Of a DNA stretch of 18,375 nucleotides, positions 1-7,165 are shown piece after piece. Origin of the DNA: Solirubrobacteraceae bacterium (GTDB lineage: Bacteria; Actinomycetota; Thermoleophilia; Solirubrobacterales; Solirubrobacteraceae); NCBI GenBank assembly GCA_019683665.1, contig JADGIB010000033.1, positions 1 through 18,375 on the forward strand. The letters run 5' to 3'. The notes under the pieces were generated by a model. The model made no database searches. It saw only the letters and a list, made by a program, of their open reading frames with translations, and was not told the DNA's origin. Within the stretch, counting starts at the first letter, position 1; each line of letters opens with the position of its first letter. A program made the translations under genes and the position numbers.

Positions 1-119
1 GGCGAGGACCGCGGCGGTCTCCAGGTCGACGCCGAGCGCGTCGGCGGGCGCGTCCGCGCCGTCGTCGAAGAGGTCGCGGCTCAGGCCCGGGCCCGCCGCC
101 GCCCGCGGCGCCGCCGCCC
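1..119. repeat. Direct repeat copy 1 (copy 2 at 233-351), likely assembly artefact
   Basis: Positions 1-119 repeat positions 233-351 at an offset of 232 with one visible mismatch (C at 86 against A at 318). The copy lies in a different reading frame from the phosphorylase gene, so it cannot be a genuine internal protein repeat. Its place at the window edge, next to a 20-G homopolymer, suggests a misassembled contig end. Confidence 0.85.
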
Positions 120-766
120 CCCGCGCCGCCCGCCGCGCGGCGGGGGGGGGGGGGGGGGGGGCGGGGGCCGGCGCCCGCCGGGCGGGCCACCGCGAGCAGG
201 GCGGCCGCCGCCAGCCCGCGCTCGCGCGCCGCGGCGAGGACCGCGGCGGTCTCCAGGTCGACGCCGAGCGCGTCGGCGGGCGCGTCCGCGCCGTCGTCGA
301 AGAGGTCGCGGCTCAGGACCGGGCCCGCCGCCGCCCGCGGCGCCGCCGCCCGCAGCGCCGCCAGCAGCGCGCCGTCGGGCGAGACCCGCCCGCCGGCGCC
401 GAGCGCCCGGCTCGCGCCGTCGCCGCACACCGCCTCGGTCACGACCACGAGCGTGCCCGGCTCGAGGTCGCCGCGCAGCCCGCCGCACCCGCCGACGCGG
501 ACGAGCCGCCGCGCGCCCAGCGCGGCCAGGTCCCGCACGACCGCCGCCGCGCTCGGCCCGCCGATCCCGGTCGCCTGCACGCTGAGCGGCTCGCCGTCGG
601 CCGCCGCCGTCCCCGTGTAGCCCCACAGCCCGCGGTGGTGGTTGAACATCCGCGGCGTCGCGGCGAACAGCGACTGGGCGAGCGCGAGCGCCCGGCCCGG
701 GTCGTCGGGCAGCAGGACGCGCGGGGCGAGCTCGGCGGCCGGGCGCAGGTGGACGGTGCGGGTCAT
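2..766 (-). CDS. Nucleoside phosphorylase (PNP/uridine phosphorylase family), 3' end corrupted/partial
   Basis: The product should cleave a purine nucleoside or uridine with phosphate to base plus (deoxy)ribose-1-phosphate, in nucleoside salvage in the cytosol. Reading leftwards from ATG at 766, the protein begins MTRTVHLRP and shows family landmarks: NHHRGLWGYTG near residue 42, GIGGPSAAAVV, then LVRVGGCGGL, GTLVVVTEAV and GVDLETAAVLAAA (matching the conserved ME/TE ribose-binding segment). Homology is convincing down to about position 185. Further left the frame stays open only through Pro/Gly/Arg low-complexity sequence containing a 20-G run and then a shifted second copy of its own coding sequence, so the true C-terminus is not present. 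Purine versus uridine specificity cannot be told. It is divergent from the phasin-like gene at 795. The family call is firm; everything left of about 185 should be ignored. Confidence 0.75.
   Translation of the reverse strand, partial: MTRTVHLRPAAELAPRVLLPDDPGRALALAQSLFAATPRMFNHHRGLWGYTGTAAADGEPLSVQATGIGGPSAAAVVRDLAALGARRLVRVGGCGGLRGDLEPGTLVVVTEAVCGDGASRALGAGGRVSPDGALLAALRAAAPRAAAGPVLSRDLFDDGADAPADALGVDLETAAVLAAARERGLAAAALLAVARPAGAGPRPPPPPPRRAAGGAGGGGAAGGGGPGPEPRPLRRRRGRARRRARRRPGDRRGPR
142..161. repeat. 20-nt poly-G run
   Basis: Twenty consecutive G residues lie between the two copies of the direct repeat, flanked by further G/C low-complexity sequence. Runs like this are a known artefact of two-colour Illumina chemistry, where no signal is read as G, and are unlikely inside a gene. 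Confidence 0.85.
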
Positions 767-778
767 CGGCGGCCGGCG

Positions 779-788
779 ACTTTAGACT
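779..788. promoter_or_regulatory. Overlapping divergent -10 boxes (phosphorylase / phasin-like gene)
   Basis: On the plus strand TAGACT (783-788) lies 6 nt before ATG 795, a TANNNT -10 box at leaderless spacing. On the minus strand TAAAGT (784-779) lies 12 nt before ATG 766, giving a leader of only a few nucleotides. The two boxes share positions 783-784, so one AT-rich patch in an otherwise GC-only region could serve both genes. No convincing -35 box is seen on either side. Confidence 0.5.
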
Positions 789-794
789 CACCGC

Positions 795-1079
795 ATGGCC
801 GATCGCAGGCAGAGCCGGGCCGAGGCGGTCCGCAGCGCCGTGGACGAGGCGTTCGCGGCCGCGGCCGGGCAGGCGCAGGCGACCGCCCAGTCCACGCGCG
901 GGCGCGCGCAGGACCTCTTCGACGAGATGGGCCGGGTCGCCGGCCGCGTCCGCGGCGCGCTCGACGACCTGCGCCCGCCGACCGCCGAGGAGGTGCGGAC
1001 GCTGCGCCGCGAGCTGCAGGCCCTGTCGGAGCGGGTCGCCGCGCTGGAGCGGGCCCGCACGGACCGCGACGACCCGTAA
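795..1079 (+). CDS. Small phasin-like / coiled-coil protein
   Basis: This 94-residue, Ala/Arg/Glu-rich protein has no signal peptide or membrane segment. Residues 1-60 are amphipathic helix with an AAAAGQAQATAQ stretch like that of phasins and polyhydroxyalkanoate granule proteins. Residues 64-90 (TAEEVRTLRRELQALSERVA) form a heptad-like coiled coil typical of the C-terminus of such proteins. It may coat lipid or polyester granules or simply oligomerise; the sequence does not decide. The ATG sits 6 nt after a TAGACT -10 box, suggesting a leaderless mRNA. The SCP2-like gene follows after 12 nt in what looks like a two-gene operon, which favours a lipid-related role. The gene is likely real from its spacing and promoter; the function is tentative. 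Confidence 0.65.
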   Translation: MADRRQSRAEAVRSAVDEAFAAAAGQAQATAQSTRGRAQDLFDEMGRVAGRVRGALDDLRPPTAEEVRTLRRELQALSERVAALERARTDRDDP

Positions 1080-1080
1080 C

Positions 1081-1087
1081 GAGGAGG
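1081..1087 (+). promoter_or_regulatory. Strong Shine-Dalgarno for the SCP2-like gene
   Basis: GAGGAGG ends 4 nt before ATG 1092 and begins 2 nt after the stop codon of the phasin-like gene. It supports this start and joint transcription of the two genes. Confidence 0.7.
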
Positions 1088-1091
1088 CCCG

Positions 1092-1520
1092 ATGGCCGCA
1101 CCGCAGTTCACGTCCGCCGCCGAGTTCCGCGAGGTCATGGACCGCGTGTTCACGCTCATGAGCGAGGACCCCGAGATGGGGCCCAGGCTCCGCGACGCGG
1201 ACGTGCCCCAGCGGTTCGAGTTCACCGACCTCGACGAGGTCGTCAACATCCGCGCCGCCCGCCCCGGCGAGCCCGGCAACCTCACCTGGGTCTGGAGCGA
1301 CGACGTCGACTGGGAGCCGAAGGTCCGCATGACGATGTCGAGCGAGACGGCGAACCGCTTCTTCCAGGGCAGGGAGAACGTCGCGCTGGCCATCGCCCGC
1401 CGGCGCATCAAGACCGGGGGCGACGTGAAGGCCGCGCTCGCCCTCATCCCGATCACGAAGCCCGTCCACGCCGGCTACCGCGCGATGCTGGCGGACGAGT
1501 ACCCGCACCTCGTCGTCTGA
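1092..1520 (+). CDS. SCP2 sterol-binding domain protein
   Basis: This 142-residue soluble protein is a single SCP2-like domain. It starts with FTSAAEFREVMDRVF, has a central beta region (FEFTDLDEVVNIRAA, LTWVWSDDVDWEPKVRMTMS), then the helix ETANRFFQGRENVALAIARRRIKTGGD and the terminal segment LALIPITKPVHAGYRAML, the usual order in bacterial SCP2 proteins. The fold binds hydrophobic ligands such as lipids or acyl chains; the ligand here is unknown. The start is fixed by a strong Shine-Dalgarno. It lies directly downstream of the phasin-like gene, so the pair may act on stored or membrane lipids (inference). The next gene begins after a 162-nt leader region. Confidence 0.8.
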   Translation: MAAPQFTSAAEFREVMDRVFTLMSEDPEMGPRLRDADVPQRFEFTDLDEVVNIRAARPGEPGNLTWVWSDDVDWEPKVRMTMSSETANRFFQGRENVALAIARRRIKTGGDVKAALALIPITKPVHAGYRAMLADEYPHLVV

Positions 1521-1536
1521 CCGCTGACCCGTGGCG

Positions 1537-1566
1537 TTGACACCCTGCGCGAGGCGGTGGAAGCCT
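1537..1566 (+). promoter_or_regulatory. Candidate promoter of the MerR-cyclase/tilS operon
   Basis: A perfect TTGACA (1537-1542) is followed after 18 nt by AAGCCT (1561-1566), one base from the TAGCCT -10 boxes seen elsewhere in the window. A transcript from here would have a leader of about 110 nt. The weak -10 makes this tentative. Confidence 0.35.
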
Positions 1567-1580
1567 GCAGGCGCAGCACC

Positions 1581-1678
1581 GAATCCGGCATCAGACCCGG
1601 CCACGCAGCGCGCGTGCCGGCTGATTCCGCGGGCCGTGCCCGCAGGCGGCGGGGTGCCTCGTCCGGAGGTCCCGCCGC
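1581..1678 (+). promoter_or_regulatory. Structured 5' leader with possible Shine-Dalgarno-sequestering hairpin
   Basis: Three consecutive inverted repeats fill the leader. The first has outer arms 1581-1585/1623-1627 (GAATC/GATTC) and inner arms 1597-1606/1612-1620 with one bulged C. The second is GCGGGC/GCCCGC (1629-1634/1638-1643, loop 3 nt). The third has arms GCGGCGGG (1646-1653) and CCCGCCGC (1671-1678), 8 bp, enclosing CCTC/GAGG (1657-1660/1666-1669). The best Shine-Dalgarno, GGAGGT (1665-1670), lies inside the third hairpin, which ends 4 nt before ATG 1683. It matches no riboswitch class I know. Chance pairing is common at this GC content. Confidence 0.35.
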
Positions 1679-1682
1679 TTTC

Positions 1683-2861
1683 ATGAGCGGGACCCTCTCG
1701 ATCGCGCAGGCCGCCCGCCACGCCGGCGTGTCGCCGGCCACGGTGCGCCGCTGGATCGCCGCCGGGCTGGTCGACGTCGGCGCCGACGGCCTCACGCCGC
1801 AGGTCGCCGCGCAGCTGCGGATGGTCGCCCGGATGCGCGAGCGCGGCCACTCGATCGCCGCCATCCGCGAGGCCGCCGCCAGCGGCCGTCTCGCCTTCGG
1901 CTACGTCCAGGAGCTGTTCCCGCCGCCCGAGGCGACCGTCTCGCTCGAGGAGGCGGCCGGCCGCGCCGGCCTCGAGCCCGCGCTCGCCCGCCGGGTCTTC
2001 CGGACGCTCGGCTTCCCGGCCGCCGCCGTCGAGCGCCTCACCGAGGCCGACGTGGGCTTCCTGCGCCGCGCCGCCGGCGTCCTCGCCGCCGGGCTGCCGC
2101 TCGACGCCTTCCTCCAGCTCACCCGCGTCTACGGGCAGGCGATCGCCCAGATCGCCGACGCCGAGGTGCGCCTCTTCCACCTCCACGTGCACGAGCCGAT
2201 GATGCGCCGCGGCGTCCCCGGCCTCGAGATCGCCGAGCAGATGTCGGGTCTGGCCCGCCGGCTCCTGCCGCTCGCCTCGCCGATCATGGACCACGTCCAC
2301 CAGCGCAACCTCGCCCACTTCATCGAGCAGGACGTCATCGGCCACATGGAGGGCGACGGCGGGGCGGGGCTCGACCTCGGGCGCCTGCGCGTCGCGATCG
2401 CGTTCGCCGACCTCGCCGGGTACACGCGCCTGACCGAGGAGGAGGGCGACGAGGAGGCGGTCGGCGTGGTCGAGCGCTTCGTCGCCGCCGTCGAGGCGAC
2501 GCTGCCCGACGACGCGCGCGTGAACAAGACGATCGGCGACGAGGTGATGATCGTCGGCGGCGACGGCGGCGCCCTCACCGACTGGGCCGTCGCCTTCCAG
2601 GCCCGCTACGAGCAGCGCCCGCGGCCGCGGATCGGCGTCCACGTCGGCGCGTGCGTCTACCGCGACGGCGACTACTACGGGCGCGAGGTGAACCTCGCCG
2701 CGCGCGTCGCCGCCCGCGCCGGCGGCGGCGAGGTCCTCGTGACGCGGCCGGTCGTCGAGGCGGCCGGCGGCGCCCTCGCCTTCCGGCGCATCGGCGAGGT
2801 GCGGCTGAAGGGCTTCGCCGACCCGACCGAGCTGTTCCTGGCCGCGCCCGGCGATGGCTGA
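1683..2861 (+). CDS. MerR-type HTH / class III adenylate cyclase fusion
   Basis: This 392-residue protein has three parts. Residues 4-29 are a MerR-like winged-helix motif (SIAQAARHAGVSPATVRRW) followed by MerR-style helices. Residues about 85-210 resemble the helical regulatory domain of pH-responsive mycobacterial cyclases such as Rv1264, with a His-rich stretch (LFHLHVHEP). Residues about 235-388 are a class III cyclase catalytic domain. All expected catalytic positions are visible: metal Asp D243 (FADLAG) and D286 (IGDE), substrate-binding K282 and D330, and transition-state N337 and R341. It should therefore make cAMP from ATP as a homodimer. No membrane segment is seen. An in-frame GTG at 1557 would add 42 low-complexity Arg-rich residues; ATG 1683 fits the HTH start better. 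Its end overlaps tilS by 8 nt. Whether the HTH binds DNA is inferred. Confidence 0.85.
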   Translation: MSGTLSIAQAARHAGVSPATVRRWIAAGLVDVGADGLTPQVAAQLRMVARMRERGHSIAAIREAAASGRLAFGYVQELFPPPEATVSLEEAAGRAGLEPALARRVFRTLGFPAAAVERLTEADVGFLRRAAGVLAAGLPLDAFLQLTRVYGQAIAQIADAEVRLFHLHVHEPMMRRGVPGLEIAEQMSGLARRLLPLASPIMDHVHQRNLAHFIEQDVIGHMEGDGGAGLDLGRLRVAIAFADLAGYTRLTEEEGDEEAVGVVERFVAAVEATLPDDARVNKTIGDEVMIVGGDGGALTDWAVAFQARYEQRPRPRIGVHVGACVYRDGDYYGREVNLAARVAARAGGGEVLVTRPVVEAAGGALAFRRIGEVRLKGFADPTELFLAAPGDG

Positions 2862-3789
2862 CGTCGCGACCGTCGAGGCGCGGGTGCGCGCCGAGGGCCT
2901 GCTCGCGCCGGGCGCGCCGGTCGTCGTCCTGCTCTCCGGCGGGCGCGACTCGGTCTGCCTGCTCGACCTCGCGGTGACGATCGCCGGGGCCGAGGCCGTC
3001 GTCGCCCTCCACGTCGACCACGGGCTGCGCCCCGACTCGGCCGACGACGCCCGCTTCTGCGCGCAGCTGTGCGAGCGGCTCGGCGTCGCGCTCGAGGTCG
3101 CCCGCGCCGGCGGCCCGCCCCCGTCCGGCAACCTCCAGGCCTGGGCGCGGGAGCTGCGCTACGCCCGCGGGCACGAGCTCGCCGCCGCCCGCGACGCCGA
3201 CCTCGCCGCCGGCCACACCGCCAGCGACCAGGCCGAGACCGTCCTCTACCGGCTCGCCGCCGCCCCCGGCCGCCGCGCCCTGCTCGGCATGGCCCCGCGC
3301 TCCGGCCGGCTCATCCGCCCGCTGCTCGGCGTCAGCCGCGAGGAGACCGCCGCCTGGTGCCGGGCCCGCGGGCTGCCGTGGCGCGACGACCCGTCCAACG
3401 CCTCCGGCCGCTTCGCCCGCAACCGGGTCCGCGCCGGGCTGCTGCCTGCCCTGCGCGCGATCCACCCGGCGGCCGAGGCGAACGTCGTGCGGACCGCCGC
3501 GCTCCTGCGCGACGAGGCCGCCGTCCTCGACGCCGCCGTCGACGAGGTCCTCGGCGGCCGCGCCGAGATCCCGCTCGAGCGGCTGCGCGCGCTCCCGGTC
3601 GCGCTCGCCCGCCTCGTCGTCGTCCGCCTGGCCGAGGACGCCGCCGGCGCGCTCGTCCCCCGGGCCGCGTCGCGCACCGAGGAGATCCTCGCGCTCGACC
3701 CGGCGCGCCGCTGGACCGCCCTCGACGTCGGCGACGGGGTGCGGGCCGTCGTCGAGCGCGGGGCGCTGCGGATGGAGCGCATCTTCTAG
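2854..3789 (+). CDS. tilS: tRNA(Ile)-lysidine synthase
   Basis: TilS attaches lysine to the wobble cytidine of the AUA-reading tRNA-Ile using ATP, so that the tRNA is charged with isoleucine and decodes AUA. The PP-loop SGGRDS (residues 28-33) binds ATP, followed by LHVDHGLRPDSADDA, the GHTASDQAETVLYRL motif and RPLLGVSREET, all typical of the N-terminal catalytic domain. At 311 residues it lacks most of the large C-terminal domain of the E. coli protein, as is common in actinobacteria. ATG 2854 overlaps the cyclase stop (2859-2861) by 8 nt, implying translational coupling. hpt follows after 12 nt, the conserved tilS-hpt-ftsH order. Confidence 0.95.
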   Translation: MADVATVEARVRAEGLLAPGAPVVVLLSGGRDSVCLLDLAVTIAGAEAVVALHVDHGLRPDSADDARFCAQLCERLGVALEVARAGGPPPSGNLQAWARELRYARGHELAAARDADLAAGHTASDQAETVLYRLAAAPGRRALLGMAPRSGRLIRPLLGVSREETAAWCRARGLPWRDDPSNASGRFARNRVRAGLLPALRAIHPAAEANVVRTAALLRDEAAVLDAAVDEVLGGRAEIPLERLRALPVALARLVVVRLAEDAAGALVPRAASRTEEILALDPARRWTALDVGDGVRAVVERGALRMERIF

Positions 3790-3801
3790 CCTCCGCGTCC
3801 C

Positions 3802-4329
3802 ATGCGCGACCCGAAGATCGGCGAGATCCTCGTCCAGCCCGACCAGCTCCAGCGCCGCGTCCGCGAGCTCGGCGAGCAGATCAGCGCCGACTACGAGGGC
3901 CGCAACCCGCTGCTGATCGGCGTCCTCAAGGGCGCGATCTTCTTCCTGTCGGACCTCATGCGCGAGATCACCTGCCCGTGCGAGGTCGACTTCATGGCGA
4001 TCTCGTCCTACGGGTCGTCGACGGCGTCCAGCGGCGTGGTGCGGATCCTCAAGGACCTCGACGCGCCCATCGAGGGGCGCCACGTCCTCGTCGTCGAGGA
4101 CATCATCGACTCCGGGCTCACCCTCCAGTACCTCATGCGCAACCTCGGCGCGCGCCGCCCCGCGTCGCTGGAGGTCTGCGCCCTGCTCACGAAGCCCGAG
4201 CGGCGGGCGGTCGACCTGACCCCGCGCTACCTCGGCTTCGAGATCCCCGACCGCTTCGCGATCGGCTACGGGCTGGACGTCGCCGAGCGCTACCGGAACC
4301 TTCCGTACGTCGCGGCGTTGCAGGAGTAG
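3802..4329 (+). CDS. hpt: Hypoxanthine(-guanine) phosphoribosyltransferase
   Basis: This enzyme transfers the phosphoribosyl group from PRPP to hypoxanthine or guanine, forming IMP or GMP in purine salvage. The 175-residue length is normal. The PRPP loop VLVVEDIIDSGLT lies at residues 95-107 with the two acidic residues E99 and D100. The flexible-loop region FMAISSYGSSTASSG and the base-binding end GYGLDVAERYRNLPYVAAL are also conserved. It follows tilS by 12 nt and precedes ftsH by 81 nt, which contain a small hairpin and a likely ftsH promoter. The minus-strand phosphorylase at the left edge would feed it with purine bases, if purine-specific. Confidence 0.95.
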   Translation: MRDPKIGEILVQPDQLQRRVRELGEQISADYEGRNPLLIGVLKGAIFFLSDLMREITCPCEVDFMAISSYGSSTASSGVVRILKDLDAPIEGRHVLVVEDIIDSGLTLQYLMRNLGARRPASLEVCALLTKPERRAVDLTPRYLGFEIPDRFAIGYGLDVAERYRNLPYVAALQE

Positions 4330-4342
4330 GGGCTCCAGCAAG

Positions 4343-4356
4343 CGGCCTGGCGGCCG
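4343..4356 (+). terminator. Weak hairpin after hpt
   Basis: CGGCC (4343-4347) and GGCCG (4352-4356) form a 5-bp stem with a 4-nt loop 14 nt after the hpt stop. There is no T-tract, so it is at best a weak attenuator before ftsH. Confidence 0.2.
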
Positions 4357-4368
4357 AATACAGGTTGG

Positions 4369-4399
4369 TAGCCTAGGTTTTCCCGCCGGACCCGGAAGG
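4369..4399 (+). promoter_or_regulatory. ftsH promoter -10 and Shine-Dalgarno
   Basis: TAGCCT (4369-4374), overlapping TAGGTT (4374-4379), is a TANNNT -10 candidate in the only AT-richer patch between hpt and ftsH. GGAAGG (4394-4399) lies 11 nt before ATG 4411. This would let ftsH be expressed separately from tilS-hpt. No clear -35 box is seen. Confidence 0.4.
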
Positions 4400-4410
4400 C
4401 GATCCCTTAC

Positions 4411-6393
<1,983 letters not shown>

Positions 6394-6394
6394 T

Positions 6395-6419
6395 CGGCGC
6401 CCCCCCGGGCCGGGCGCCG
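6395..6419 (+). terminator. GC hairpin after ftsH
   Basis: CGGCGCCC (6395-6402) and GGGCGCCG (6412-6419) form a perfect 8-bp stem with a 9-nt loop, beginning 2 nt after the ftsH stop. There is no T-tract, which is usual for actinobacterial stem-only terminators. Confidence 0.5.
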
Positions 6420-6438
6420 CTCCCGCCGGTGGCCGCCG

Positions 6439-6444
6439 TAGGCT
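6439..6444 (+). promoter_or_regulatory. -10 box TAGGCT, leaderless type
   Basis: TAGGCT lies 8 nt before ATG 6453, and no Shine-Dalgarno lies between. It supports ATG 6453 rather than the in-frame GTG at 6429, which lies upstream of the box. Confidence 0.5.
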
Positions 6445-6452
6445 GGCGCGCC

Positions 6453-7097
6453 ATGCGGCTCGACGATCTCGCGCCCGGCAGCGCCCTGCGCATCGACGGG
6501 CGCACCTGCCGGGTGGCCGACGCGGCCCGCGACGAGCACGGCGCGGTCGTGTGCGTGCTCGAGCACCCGGCCCACTGGTCGGCCGTCCTCGTCTGCGGCT
6601 TCACCCCGGGCGACGCCGAGCTCTACCTCCTCCAGCACCCGGCGGCGGCGGCGCGCGCCCAGCTCGAGCTCGCCCGCGAGCGCATCCGCGACGAGGACGC
6701 CTTCTGGGCCGAGCACGGCGACGAGACCGCCCGGATCGGCGAGCTCGCCCCGGCCGAGGGGCCGCCCGCGTCGGCGGCGACGCTCGCCCACGACGACTTC
6801 CTCGCCACCGACCGGCTCATGGCCGGCGTCCTCTACGACCCCAGCGCCCGCCGCTTCTGGATCGTGCGCGAGGTGCGCGACCACGCGCTCGCGGACCTCG
6901 GGATCGACGCCGGGGCGCCCCGGCGGGGCCTGGGCGCGCGGCTGCGCGGGCGGCGGGGGCGCGGCCGGGCGCGGCGGCGCTGGCGGGGGGCGCGCCGGCG
7001 CGGGGGGCGGCGCGGACGGCGGCGCGCGGGCCGGTCCGGGGCGGCGCGGCGCGCCTCGCGGGCGCGCTCGCGGTCCTCGGAGCGGCCGACGAGGTAG
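6453..7097 (+). CDS. Uncharacterised protein with doubtful Arg-rich C-terminus
   Basis: I do not recognise this protein. Residues 1-155 look like a real soluble domain: MRLDDLAPGSALRIDGRTC, then beta-rich VCVLEHPAHWSAVLVCGF, a helical middle (ARAQLELARERIRDEDAFW) and a second compact part, VLYDPSARRFWIVREVRDHALADLGI. From about residue 158 (position 6925) the sequence collapses into roughly 57 residues dominated by Arg and Gly. That is what GC-rich Ala/Pro coding on the opposite strand looks like when read in the wrong direction. The true end may therefore be near 6920-6950, with the stop lost through an indel, or the tail may be genuine. No membrane segment is present. It has its own TAGGCT promoter and converges on the transaldolase side. 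Confidence 0.6.
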   Translation: MRLDDLAPGSALRIDGRTCRVADAARDEHGAVVCVLEHPAHWSAVLVCGFTPGDAELYLLQHPAAAARAQLELARERIRDEDAFWAEHGDETARIGELAPAEGPPASAATLAHDDFLATDRLMAGVLYDPSARRFWIVREVRDHALADLGIDAGAPRRGLGARLRGRRGRGRARRRWRGARRRGGRRGRRRAGRSGAARRASRARSRSSERPTR

Positions 7098-7165
7098 AAG
7101 GCCGCGCCCGTCGCGAGCACCAGGACGGTGCCCGCGACGATCAGGACGACGAGCCCGGTGCTCAG
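6833..7165 (-). CDS. Possible small single-pass membrane protein downstream of tal (CTG start)
   Basis: Reading leftwards from 7165, the frame gives LSTGLVVLIVAGTVLVLATG followed by AAFYLVGRSEDRERAREARR. This is a clear 20-24 residue hydrophobic helix with a charged cytoplasmic flank, so it looks like a real membrane anchor. After about residue 45 it turns into Pro/Arg-rich low complexity and runs antisense to the plus-strand gene. No ATG, GTG or TTG precedes the helix in frame. The first usable codon is CTG at 7165, overlapping the tal stop (CTGA). An alternative frame across 6890-7040 reads as Ala/Pro-rich linker, so a frameshift is possible. The membrane helix is directly visible; the gene boundaries are not secure. 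Confidence 0.4.
   Translation of the reverse strand: MSTGLVVLIVAGTVLVLATGAAFYLVGRSEDRERAREARRAAPDRPARRRPRRPPRRRAPRQRRRARPRPRRPRSRAPRPRRGAPASIPRSASAWSRTSRTIQKRRALGS

Noticed and set aside
1557..1682. N-terminal extension of the MerR-cyclase from GTG 1557
   Set aside because: The 42 added residues are Arg/Ser low complexity, the stretch carries hairpins and a Shine-Dalgarno, and MerR proteins begin close to the HTH as ATG 1683 gives.
1537..1682. Known riboswitch (cobalamin, c-di-AMP ydaO, SAM, TPP) in the cyclase leader
   Set aside because: A short CCGAATCC segment recalls the ydaO motif, but the other conserved elements are missing, and no cobalamin, SAM or TPP core is visible.
81..3131. 1016-codon open frame on the minus strand antisense to the cyclase and tilS genes
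   Set aside because: Its product is Asp/Gly/Arg/Ala low complexity with no domain, and three well-recognised genes occupy the other strand; long antisense frames are expected at this GC content.
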